Part shown: piece after piece, positions 32,763 through 39,891 of the stretch
How positions within the stretch are numbered: the first letter of the stretch is position 1
Layout: each line of letters starts with the position of its first letter
Assembly: GCA_026388245.1 (NCBI GenBank)
Contig: JAPLKD010000063.1
Location: 1-39,891 of the forward strand
Reading direction: 5' to 3'
Length of the DNA stretch: 39,891 bases
Source: Pseudomonadota bacterium
Lineage (GTDB): Bacteria; Desulfobacterota; Syntrophorhabdia; Syntrophorhabdales; Syntrophorhabdaceae
Position numbers and translations under genes: made by a program
Notes under the pieces: generated by a model
Databases searched by the model: none
The model's input: only the letters and a program-made list of their open reading frames with translations
Told to the model about the DNA's origin: nothing

Positions 32763-34691
32763 ATGGGACTGATATGGATCAATGATGTTTCAATAAGCTT
32801 CGGCGAACCGCGCCTGCTGGATTGCGCTACGCTTCAGATTGAGGCAGGAGAAAGAATCGGCCTGCTGGGACGGAACGGCTCCGGCAAATCGACCCTTATG
32901 AAACTGCTGACAGGCGAAATTACCCCGGATGCAGGCAGGATTGTTCATAGCGGCAACGTGAGAATCGCCATGCTGCCACAGGATGTGCCTGACGATCTGA
33001 CGGGAACGGTTTATGACATTGTGGCTTCCGGTGGTGAGGAACATGCGGAACTGCTCAGAAAATACCACGAGTTGACCCTTCAAATAGGCCGGAGCAGCGA
33101 TGGCGGCCTCCTTAGAAAACTCGAACAGGTTCAGCACCAGATAGAGACATCCGGTGCCTGGCATTTTCACCAGCGAGTGGAAACCGTGATCGCAAGGACT
33201 GAACTGGACGAGAATGCCGCGTTCCGCTTCTTATCTGCGGGCTTGAAACGCCGGGTCTTTCTGGCCAGGGCACTGGCGAATGATCCGGACCTCCTGCTGC
33301 TGGACGAGCCCACCAACCATCTTGATGTCAGCACCATCCTCTGGCTTGAGGATTTTCTGCTGAAGCATGAAAAGACGTTCATGTTCGTCACTCATGACCG
33401 GGCGTTCCTCCAGCGATTGGCAACACGTATCGTTGAAATCGACCTGGGGCGCCTTGTGTCCTTTGCCTGTGATTACAGGACTTATCTCGAACGCCGGCAG
33501 TCCCTGCTGGAAAACGAAGAGAAACAGCGGCATGATTTTGACAAGAAACTGGCTATAGAGGAGATCTGGATCAGACAAGGGGTCAAGGCCCGTCGTACAC
33601 GCAACGAGGGCAGGGTTCGGGCACTGGCGCATATGCGTCAGGAGCGGGCACGCAGGCAAGAGCAGGCTGGCGTCTCCCGGCTTGTGATTCAGGAGGCAGA
33701 GCGGAGCGGCCGGATGGTTGTGGATGCTGAAAAAGTCTGTTTTGCCTGGGGCGATAAGAAGATTGTTGAAGCCTTCTCCACCACTATCATCCGCGGCGAC
33801 AAGGTAGGCATCATCGGACCTAACGGTTCCGGCAAGACCACCCTTCTCAGGATACTCCTCGGTGATCTCAAACCGCAGCAGGGAAGAATCCGTCTGGGTA
33901 CCGGGATCGGTATTGCCTACTTTGACCAGCTCCGGGCGCAGCTCGACGAAAATAAAACCCTCAGGGAGAATATTGGCGGAGGCAACGACACGATCATGGT
34001 GGGCGGCGCCTCTCAGCATGTTGTGGGTTATCTTCAGAGTTTTCTCTTTTCGCCTGAGCGGATAATGTCGCTTGTGAGTTCTCTCTCTGGCGGTGAACGC
34101 AATCGCCTGCTTTTGGCGAAACTCTTTATCATCCCGTCCAATGTTCTTGTCCTGGATGAGCCCACCAACGACCTTGATGCAGAAACGCTGGAACTGCTTG
34201 AAGACCGGTTACTTGAATACAGCGGGACGATCCTGATGGTCAGTCATGACCGTGAGTTTCTCAATAATGTGGTGACCTCGACGATTGTCTTTGAGGGTGA
34301 GGGACTGTTACAGGAATATGTGGGCGGCTATGACGACTGGCTCAGGCAGCGGCAGGTACCGGTTGAGCCCTCGAAGTCAACTGCGCCAAAGGAGCAAAAG
34401 GAAAAGAGGGGGGAACGCCCGAAGGAGAAACAAAAATTATCCTTTAAAGAGACTCACGAGCTGGAAGCGCTGCCGCAGATAATAGAGGCTCTGGAGGCAG
34501 AAAAACAGTGCCTCATGGCAACCCTGAATTCCACCGAATTCTATGCAAGCTACGATGCGGCTAAATTAAGGACAGCCAATGATCGGTTGGAAGCCCTTGA
34601 AAAGGAACTGGATGAGGCCTATCATCGCTGGGATGAACTGGAAAATCTGGTTGCGAAATTCAGCGGCGCACCGGGCTTCAGGACGTACTAA
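32763..34691 (+). CDS. uup: ABC-F family ATPase, Uup-like
   Basis: The 642-aa product has two ABC domains in one chain and no membrane segment: Walker A GRNGSGKST (36-44) and GPNGSGKTT (about 351-359), Walker B LLLDEPTNHLD and LVLDEPTNDLD, and a linker rich in Arg/Glu (about 245-315). The C-terminal coiled coil (about 560-635) matches Uup, an ABC-F protein acting on ribosomes or DNA structures. The first signature is LSAGLKRR rather than LSGGxxRR; the second is canonical LSGGERNR. Confidence 0.92.
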   Translation: MGLIWINDVSISFGEPRLLDCATLQIEAGERIGLLGRNGSGKSTLMKLLTGEITPDAGRIVHSGNVRIAMLPQDVPDDLTGTVYDIVASGGEEHAELLRKYHELTLQIGRSSDGGLLRKLEQVQHQIETSGAWHFHQRVETVIARTELDENAAFRFLSAGLKRRVFLARALANDPDLLLLDEPTNHLDVSTILWLEDFLLKHEKTFMFVTHDRAFLQRLATRIVEIDLGRLVSFACDYRTYLERRQSLLENEEKQRHDFDKKLAIEEIWIRQGVKARRTRNEGRVRALAHMRQERARRQEQAGVSRLVIQEAERSGRMVVDAEKVCFAWGDKKIVEAFSTTIIRGDKVGIIGPNGSGKTTLLRILLGDLKPQQGRIRLGTGIGIAYFDQLRAQLDENKTLRENIGGGNDTIMVGGASQHVVGYLQSFLFSPERIMSLVSSLSGGERNRLLLAKLFIIPSNVLVLDEPTNDLDAETLELLEDRLLEYSGTILMVSHDREFLNNVVTSTIVFEGEGLLQEYVGGYDDWLRQRQVPVEPSKSTAPKEQKEKRGERPKEKQKLSFKETHELEALPQIIEALEAEKQCLMATLNSTEFYASYDAAKLRTANDRLEALEKELDEAYHRWDELENLVAKFSGAPGFRTY

Positions 34692-34913
34692 ATCCGGATT
34701 TATTATTAGAATCACTATCGGTGTCGGATAATCCCTCGCAAACACGCTCATTCCGCTCCGGCGGCTTCAATCGCTCGCGTTCGGCTTCGGAACTTTTGCA
34801 TACGCAAAAGACCAAGCTTCCTCGCCTCTCGACGGTTTGCTCCGGGATACCCCGACACCTTCCCAATGACAGATTTGGGCTAAAACAATACAGGTCACCT
34901 ATCAACTCAAAAC
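34692..34913. repeat. Inverted-repeat element downstream of uup
   Basis: Arms GGTGTCGG..TCCC..AAAC (34720-34743) and GTTTGC..GGGAT..CGACACC (34835-34859) are imperfect inverted repeats around 90 bp. Inside, CTTTTGC-ATAC-GCAAAAG forms a perfect hairpin (34793-34810). It may be a MITE or folded IS remnant. CTCAAAA-type repeats follow to 34926. Confidence 0.5.
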
Positions 34914-37049
34914 TCATAACTCATCACTGCACTGGTTCATCAGCCTTTCCCTGAGCATGGTGTATCTTTTCTGTGGTTTGTTGTTATTGATTGCGATTGA
35001 AAGGGCTTTTTTGGTACCGATGAGAATGACAAGTTTCTTGCCTCGCGTGATGCCCGTATAGATAAGATTCCTCTGCAAAAGCATATAATGCTGGGTTAGC
35101 ACAGGGATTATGACCACAGGGTATTCACTGCCCTGTGATTTGTGCACTGATATCGCATAGGCAAGGACAACCTCATCAAGCTCGGAGAATTCATACGTCA
35201 CCCTTCTTCCATCGTAGTCCACAGTCATTTCCTGCACTTCTCCGTCAATGCTTACAACTCTTCCAATATCCCCGTTATATACATCCTTGTCATAATTGTT
35301 TCTGATCTGTAACACCTTATCTCCCACCTTGAACACCTTCCCGCCCCGGACAATTTCTTCCTTTTTATTATTCAACTCCCTCTGAAGTTCAACATTCAGG
35401 TTCGCCACGCCTACCGTTCCCTTATGCATGGGCGCCAGTATCTGGATATCATCGAGTGGATGAAAATGAAACCGTGAAGGTATGCCCTCCTTGCAGAGGT
35501 ATACAATCTTTTCGAGCACCTTCTCAGGCTCCTCAATAAAGAAAAAATAAAAGTCTTTTTTGTGTGTTTCGTCGCCCTGAAATATCGGCATCTCTCCGGT
35601 ATTTATCCTGTGGGCATTGACAACAATCATGCTTTCACGTGATTGCCTGAATATCTGATCCAGTATGACTGTAGGAATGCGCTTCGAATTGATAATATCC
35701 TTCAAAACACATCCGGCCCCTACCGAAGGCAACTGATCAACGTCGCCCACAAATATCAATGTGGCTTTTAAGGATACAGCCTTAAGAAAATGATGCATGA
35801 GCAGGCTGTCAACCATCGATGTTTCATCAATTATGATTAAATCAGCATCAAGCGGATTTAGCTCATTCCTCTTAAATGAACCACTGCCCGGGGTATATTA
35901 GAGGAGACGGTGTAATGTTTTGGCCTCATGCCCTGTCGCCTCTGTCATTCGTTTCGCCGCCCGGCCAGTAGGCGCTGCAAGGAGGACCTTCTGCCCCATC
36001 TTTTTATAAATATTAATAACGGAATTGATGATCGTTGTCTTGCCCGTGCCCGGACCGCCGGTAATCACCATAACCTTGCTGTTAATCGAGTCCTTTACTG
36101 CCTCAATCTGTTTTCCGGAAAGTGTTATCTTCAGCATCCCCTGCACCCAGTCGATAGCCTGGTCAATGTTGATTAATCGTAACTGCTTCGGTGCAGTAAG
36201 GAGAGATGTCAAATGCCGGGCAATGCCGACCTCGGCAAGGTAAAATCGGGCAAGGTAAACGGCATCGAGGGCGACGGGAATACGGTCTTCCTCTACATTG
36301 AGAATCTTGCTGCACTCTGTAATCAGCAGGTCATAAGGGTAATAGACATGGCCATCATCGGAAAGCTGATTCAGCACATGAAGGATACCTGCCTCTATCC
36401 GGATTTGAGAATCTTTCGGGATACCAAGTTTTTCAGCAATCCTGTCTGCTGTGATGAAACCGATCCCGAATATGTCCATAGCAAGCCTGTAAGGGTTTTC
36501 GCTCACCGCCTTTACTGAATCCCTGCCATAATGCTTATATATCTTTATTGCGTAGGCGGGGCTTACGCCATGTCCCTGGAGGAATATCATCACATCGCGG
36601 ATATCCTTCTGCTCTTCCCAAGCCTTCCGGATCATCTCGACCCTCTTTTCACCGATACCCGGGACTTCATTAAGCCTTTCTATATCGTTGTCAATAATGG
36701 AAAGTATTTCAATGCCGAATTTCGACACAAGTCTTTTTGCTGTAACAGGGCCTATGCCCTTGATCATGCCTGAACCGAGATACTTTTCTATACCCTTCAC
36801 CGTTGCAGGCATTATTGATTCGTATGATACTACTTTAAATTGTTCACCATACTTGGGGTGGTTATCCCAGAAACCCTGAAGCTTCAACACTTCTCCGGGG
36901 ATTAGCGATACAATGTTTCCAACAATGGTAACCAGGCCTACCTTTCCCTGTACCCTGACCTTGGCGATGGTGTAACCATTTTCTTCATTGTAGTAAGTAA
37001 TCCGCTCGATTTGCCCTTTAATTTCAAGCTGCGTTTTGTCCTTAAACAT
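34914..37049 (-). pseudogene. recD2: RecD2-type helicase interrupted by one in-frame TAA
   Basis: One continuous frame of 712 codons broken only by TAA at codon 384 (35898-35900). The first 383 residues hold an OB-like N-terminus, HhH repeats (about 95-175) and Walker A GGPGTGKTT (about 331-339), ending TLHRLL. After the stop the frame continues YTPGSGSFKRNELNPLDADL and motif II IDETSM. Family members usually have Glu here, so GAA to TAA is a one-base change. The 3' part has GDVDQLPSVGAG and a C-terminal SVHKSQGSEYP region. RecD2 is a 5'-3' DNA helicase in repair. Intact except for this codon. Confidence 0.88.
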
Positions 37050-37308
37050 CTGTTTATCATATCAACAGTAAGGAAAAAGGTACATTGTTTTCATGAGAAA
37101 TTATTCTATATTATGAGCCTTTTGCAAAAGGCTCTGGGGACCTGCTGCAAAAACGAGGGTCTTTGTTGTCATCGGAATCATATTGATATTCAAGCCGATA
37201 AAGGTATAATCTTTTAAACAGTTTTTCTGGTTTCTCTGGTTTTTTTAGTTTCTTTAGTTTCATAACCAGAAAAACGAAAGAAACAAAAGAAACAAAAGAA
37301 ACAAAAGA
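37050..37308. repeat. Divergent intergenic region with palindrome and 9-nt repeats
   Basis: A 20-bp perfect palindrome GAGCCTTTTGCAAAAGGCTC (37115-37134). A T-rich arm (37223-37260) faces an A-rich array of three perfect GAAACAAAA units (37280-37306), which ends 2 nt before the glycerate kinase ATG. Confidence 0.65.
37115..37134. repeat. 20-bp perfect palindrome
   Basis: GAGCCTTTTG-CAAAAGGCTC, without a T run on either side. REP-like. Confidence 0.8.
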
Positions 37309-38640
37309 ATGGAAAAAGATTCTTCCAGGAAAATTGCAGTCGATATTTTTAACGCTGCAATACAGGCCGTTGATCCCTATAAATTGGTTAAAGGCTATGC
37401 CGAATCCATATTAGCAGCATATCACAAAGAACATTGCAATAAACTCTATCTTGTCAGCTTTGGTAAGGCCGCCTTTGCAATGACAAAGGCGCTTGCAGAG
37501 AGTATACGGGATATTATCACAAAAGGGATGGTCATCACCAAATACGGCCACGTACAGGGTAAATTAACCAACAATATCGAGATTTTTGAAGCAGGTCATC
37601 CAGTTCCTGATGCAAAGGGATTGGCCGCAACAAAAAACGTAATTGATATGCTAAAAAACGGTGATAATCAAACCCTTGTGCTTTGTCTCATATCCGGTGG
37701 CGGTTCTGCCCTCCTCGTAGCCCCCTGTAACAGCATAACCCTCGACGAAAAACAACGGGTCACAGAATTGTTACTTAAAGCCGGGGCAAATATAAACGAG
37801 GTTAACACTGTGAGAAAACACATTTCCGCCATAAAAGGCGGGAGGCTTGCAAAAATCGCATATCCCTCAAAGGTCATATCCCTCATATTATCAGATGTCA
37901 TAGGGGATCCGCTGGATGTGATCGCATCAGGGCCGACATCACCTGACGAAACCACCTATCAGGATGCCATTCACGTTATTGAAAAGTATGGACTTAGAGA
38001 TACCATTCCAGATCATATATTGCACATATTAACGAAAGGTTCTGAAGGAAAAGTAATGGAAACTCCCAAAAGGGGGCATCCGGTATTCGAAAGGGTAGAA
38101 AATATCATTATTGGAAGCAATAAAATAGCAACCGGGGCAGCAGCAAAGAAGGCTATAGAGTCAGGTTTTGACACGACCATTCTGACATCTGAGCTTCAGG
38201 GGGAAGCCCGCGAAGTAGCAAAATGGCTGGCGCTAAAAGCAATAGAAAGCAGGGGTCAGAAGGCAGAAGACAGAATACAGAAAACAGAAAACAGAAAAAT
38301 CTGTTTGATTTCCGGCGGGGAGACAACGGTTACCGTAAAAGGAAACGGCCTGGGCGGGAGAAACATGGAGTTCGCCCTTGCCTTTGCCCTCGAGATAGCA
38401 GGCACAGATGGAATAACCCTTTTGTCTGCGGGAACCGATGGCACAGACGGGCCCACTGATGCGGCAGGGGCTATTGTTGATGGGCAGACAATAAAAAAGG
38501 CAAAAACAAAAGGTCTTGACCCTTTGGTTTACCTGGAGCATAATGATTCTTATATATTCTTTAAAAACATTGGCGAGCTTTTTATTACAAGTTCAACGGG
38601 AACGAATGTGATGGATATTCAAATCGTCCTGATTCAATAA
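37309..38640 (+). CDS. Glycerate 2-kinase (DUF4147/MOFRL family)
   Basis: The 443-aa product has the DUF4147 domain with SGGGSALL (about 129-136) and SDVIGDPLDVIASGPTSPD, and a C-terminal MOFRL domain with LISGGETTVTVKG and SAGTDGTDGPTDAAGA. The family phosphorylates glycerate to 2-phosphoglycerate (some members were annotated hydroxypyruvate reductase). Between the domains, residues about 319-330 (KAEDRIQKTENR) are encoded by five 7-nt CAGAAAA-type units (38264-38298). No clear Shine-Dalgarno is present, since a 9-nt repeat array abuts the ATG. The next gene starts 33 nt downstream. Confidence 0.92.
   Translation: MEKDSSRKIAVDIFNAAIQAVDPYKLVKGYAESILAAYHKEHCNKLYLVSFGKAAFAMTKALAESIRDIITKGMVITKYGHVQGKLTNNIEIFEAGHPVPDAKGLAATKNVIDMLKNGDNQTLVLCLISGGGSALLVAPCNSITLDEKQRVTELLLKAGANINEVNTVRKHISAIKGGRLAKIAYPSKVISLILSDVIGDPLDVIASGPTSPDETTYQDAIHVIEKYGLRDTIPDHILHILTKGSEGKVMETPKRGHPVFERVENIIIGSNKIATGAAAKKAIESGFDTTILTSELQGEAREVAKWLALKAIESRGQKAEDRIQKTENRKICLISGGETTVTVKGNGLGGRNMEFALAFALEIAGTDGITLLSAGTDGTDGPTDAAGAIVDGQTIKKAKTKGLDPLVYLEHNDSYIFFKNIGELFITSSTGTNVMDIQIVLIQ
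38264..38298. repeat. CAGAAAA heptad array inside a CDS
   Basis: Five in-register units: CAGAAGA, CAGAATA, CAGAAAA, CAGAAAA, CAGAAAA, within the glycerate kinase gene. Confidence 0.85.
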
Positions 38641-38673
38641 ACAAAGGATGATAAAAAATAAGGAGGAATAGTT

Positions 38674-39246
38674 ATGGGAAATACAATTAAATGGGAAACG
38701 GATTGGAAAATAGCCCTTTCCAAGGCACAGGCCGAGAAAACACCTGTTTTGGTAGATTTTTTTAACCCTGACTGAATCGGCTGTCAACAGATGGATGCAG
38801 TTTCGTATCCAGATTCCAAGGTAACGGACTTTATCTTAAACAACGTCATTCCTCTGCGGGTGCCATTCAATGCAAAACCATTGGCTACAGATTTCAACGT
38901 AAAATGGACACCCACTCTCATCACCGTTGACTGGAACGGCAAAGAGCACCACCGCACAGTCGGCTTTCTGCCGCCGGAGGAATTAATCCCTTCCATTCTG
39001 CTCGGATTGGCAAAAACCTACTATGAACTCGATCAATTTCCTGCAGCGCTCCAGGCATTGGAAAAGGTTATAACCGAATATCCAAAAAGCGGACCAGCCT
39101 CCGAAGCGGTCTTTCTCCGCGGCGTCTGCGGGTACAAGAGTACCCATGACCCCAAACATCTCAAACAGGCATATGAAAAACTCATCGCAGAATACAAAGA
39201 CAGTGAGTGGGCAAAGCGGGCATTGCCGTATAGATTGATACCTTAA
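38674..39246 (+). CDS. Thioredoxin-fold selenoprotein (UGA read as Sec) with TPR-like tail
   Basis: ATG 38674 is preceded by AAGGAGG. Residues 1-33 (MGNTIKWETDWKIALSKAQA, then EKTPVLVDFFNPD) lead to TGA at 38773-38775, after which the same frame continues IGCQQMDAVSYPDSKVTDFI to TAA at 39246. The TGA occupies the first position of a thioredoxin CxxC (U34-I-G-C37). The 190-residue product has a thioredoxin-like domain (to about 115, with WTPTLITVDWNGKEHHRTVG) and a TPR-like tail. A SECIS-like stem-loop lies just downstream. Role: thiol/selenol oxidoreductase; substrate unknown. Gene finders would call a truncated frame from 38791. Confidence 0.8.
38774..38816 (+). promoter_or_regulatory. SECIS-like RNA stem-loop
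   Basis: Upper stem TGGAT (38792-38796) pairs with ATCCA (38807-38811) around a 10-nt loop GCAGTTTCGT starting 22 nt after the TGA. The lower stem GAATC (38774-38778) pairs with GATTC (38812-38816), so the UGA sits at the base. The 13-nt left side also holds a mini-hairpin CTG-TCAA-CAG. Spacing and a G at the loop start fit bacterial SECIS elements. Confidence 0.6.
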
Positions 39247-39309
39247 AGGCAGGGTTCAAAGGATCGAGGGTTCAAGGGTTCGAGGGGCAGGCAATTAAAA
39301 ACGGGTAGC

Positions 39310-39327
39310 CGCAGGCTTTAGCCTGCG
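39310..39327. repeat. REP-like hairpin, copy 1
   Basis: CGCAGGCT-TT-AGCCTGCG, an 8-bp perfect stem, preceded by GGGTAGC. Confidence 0.85.
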
Positions 39328-39340
39328 CTGAAGGGGAAAG

Positions 39341-39375
39341 GAGCGGAGAGCATAGAGCGTAGAGCGTAGAGCGGG
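39341..39375. repeat. GAGCGTA heptad array
   Basis: Five in-register units: GAGCGGA, GAGCATA, GAGCGTA, GAGCGTA, GAGCGGG, between the two hairpins. Confidence 0.85.
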
Positions 39376-39379
39376 TAGC

Positions 39380-39397
39380 CGCAGGCTTCAGCCTGCG
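39380..39397. repeat. REP-like hairpin, copy 2
   Basis: CGCAGGCT-TC-AGCCTGCG, again preceded by GGGTAGC, 70 nt after copy 1 in direct orientation. Confidence 0.85.
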
Positions 39398-39710
39398 TGG
39401 AAGGAGCAGAGTCCGATATCCGAAATCAGCAGGCCGAAATGGGATGGGGGGGGAAGAAGTAATTTTGTAATAGTATTTTCACTTGCAAATTTATTAAAAT
39501 TACAGGAGAATTAAGAAAGTGAGGATGGAATCAAGACTAAACGTGTCATTGCAAGACCTCTTTTGCTTTTCCAAGAGGAACGTCAAACAGTTTTTTACTT
39601 TTCAAAGAACATCCGTCCCCTTATTCCACACAGAAATAAACGATGTTGTTTTCTCAGCGATTACGATAAAGGATGAGCCCGCTGGATTTTTTATTTACAA
39701 TGGAGGTAAA

Positions 39711-39758
39711 AATTTTGTATGGAACCAGTGGGCGCGTTGAAGTGTGGACAACTTCCTG
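39711..39758 (+). repeat. 48-bp dispersed repeat, copy 2
   Basis: Matches 24276-24323 with one difference (A for G at 39727). Continues into CTATACGTA, shared with 1517-1525. Confidence 0.75.
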
Positions 39759-39843
39759 CTATACGTAACAAAAGTTATTGACCATTAAACCGTTAAGGGT
39801 CATTATTTAACCTGCTTTTTCTCCAAATAAAAGGAGGAAGAAA

Positions 39844-39891
39844 ATGATCCAGACAAATGTAATTGGCAATGGACAAAGCAGTAACGGATTA
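39844..39891 (+). CDS. 5' end of a gene running off the window
   Basis: ATG preceded by AAGGAGG at 7 nt (39831-39837), encoding MIQTNVIGNGQSSNGL and still open at the window edge. Sixteen residues are too few to identify it. Confidence 0.65.
   Translation, partial: MIQTNVIGNGQSSNGL

Larger units (their letters stand above)
39247..39843. repeat. Repeat-rich region
   Basis: Contains two hairpins (39310-39327, 39380-39397), five GAGCGTA-type heptads (39341-39375) and the second 48-bp repeat (39711-39758). An open frame at 39519-39740 (GTG start, AGGAGA about 13 nt upstream, MRMESRLNVSLQDLFCFSKR...) ends inside the 48-bp repeat; I do not recognise it and doubt it is real. Confidence 0.55.

Noticed and set aside
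34914-35816. Downstream part of recD2 as an independent helicase gene
   Set aside because: It starts at an internal Met after motif II, is in the same frame as the upstream part, and lacks Walker A, so it is the 3' part of an interrupted gene.
36531-36773. Plus-strand frames opposite recD2
   Set aside because: Shadows of the helicase gene on the other strand.
38791-39246. Thioredoxin-like gene starting after the TGA
   Set aside because: It lacks the N-terminal thioredoxin strands and has no ribosome site; the real start is ATG 38674 with the TGA read through.

Overview
The window looks like a chromosomal segment from a deltaproteobacterial lineage (Desulfobacterota), possibly an anaerobic syntroph-like group. 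I base this on the gene order rimP-nusA-infB-ylxP-rbfA-nrnA-truB-rpsO-pnp-M16-dut-xer, the intergenic REP-like hairpins and a probable selenoprotein. Genus is not determinable by reading alone. There are no rRNA or tRNA genes and no CRISPR array.

Layout. (1) 1-4780 is an accessory region: repeat-rich DNA, a B3/4-domain protein, an AT-rich pair (unknown protein plus SWIM zinc-finger protein), and a GC-richer BRCT-domain gene with the exact ends of a single integron gene cassette (3311-4049). The block is flanked by inverted copies of the same repeats. (2) 4783-8885 holds adenylate kinase, a 33-aa lysine-rich protein, a PAS histidine kinase, a HAD hydrolase coupled to a small Cys-rich protein, and a methyltransferase. 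(3) 9217-11895 (minus strand) makes UDP-glucuronate and then UDP-xylose (ugd, UXS), followed by a small Cys protein with no ordinary start codon. (4) 12127-24250 is a long plus-strand run of translation and RNA-processing genes, from a hairpin before rimP to a terminator-like hairpin after the Xer recombinase. (5) 24733-27954 is a complete ECF transporter: S component, fused double ATPase and EcfT. (6) 28423-32528 has a DUF2934 protein, a cold-shock protein, the lipoprotein RlpA, IS remnants, a HigB-HigA type toxin-antitoxin pair and a small secreted protein. (7) 32763-37049 has an Uup-like ABC-F ATPase and a recD2 helicase gene broken by one in-frame TAA. (8) 37309-39246 has a glycerate 2-kinase followed by a thioredoxin-like gene whose CxxC motif reads TGA-I-G-C, best explained as selenocysteine with a SECIS-like stem-loop. 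A new gene begins at 39844 and runs off the window.

The most noteworthy observations are the probable hidden selenoprotein (38674-39246), the solitary integron cassette at a non-attI site, the nonsense-interrupted recD2, and a family of short tandem repeats, mostly of exact 7-nt period with several unrelated unit sequences. These fill intergenic regions and also lie inside the glycerate kinase coding sequence.
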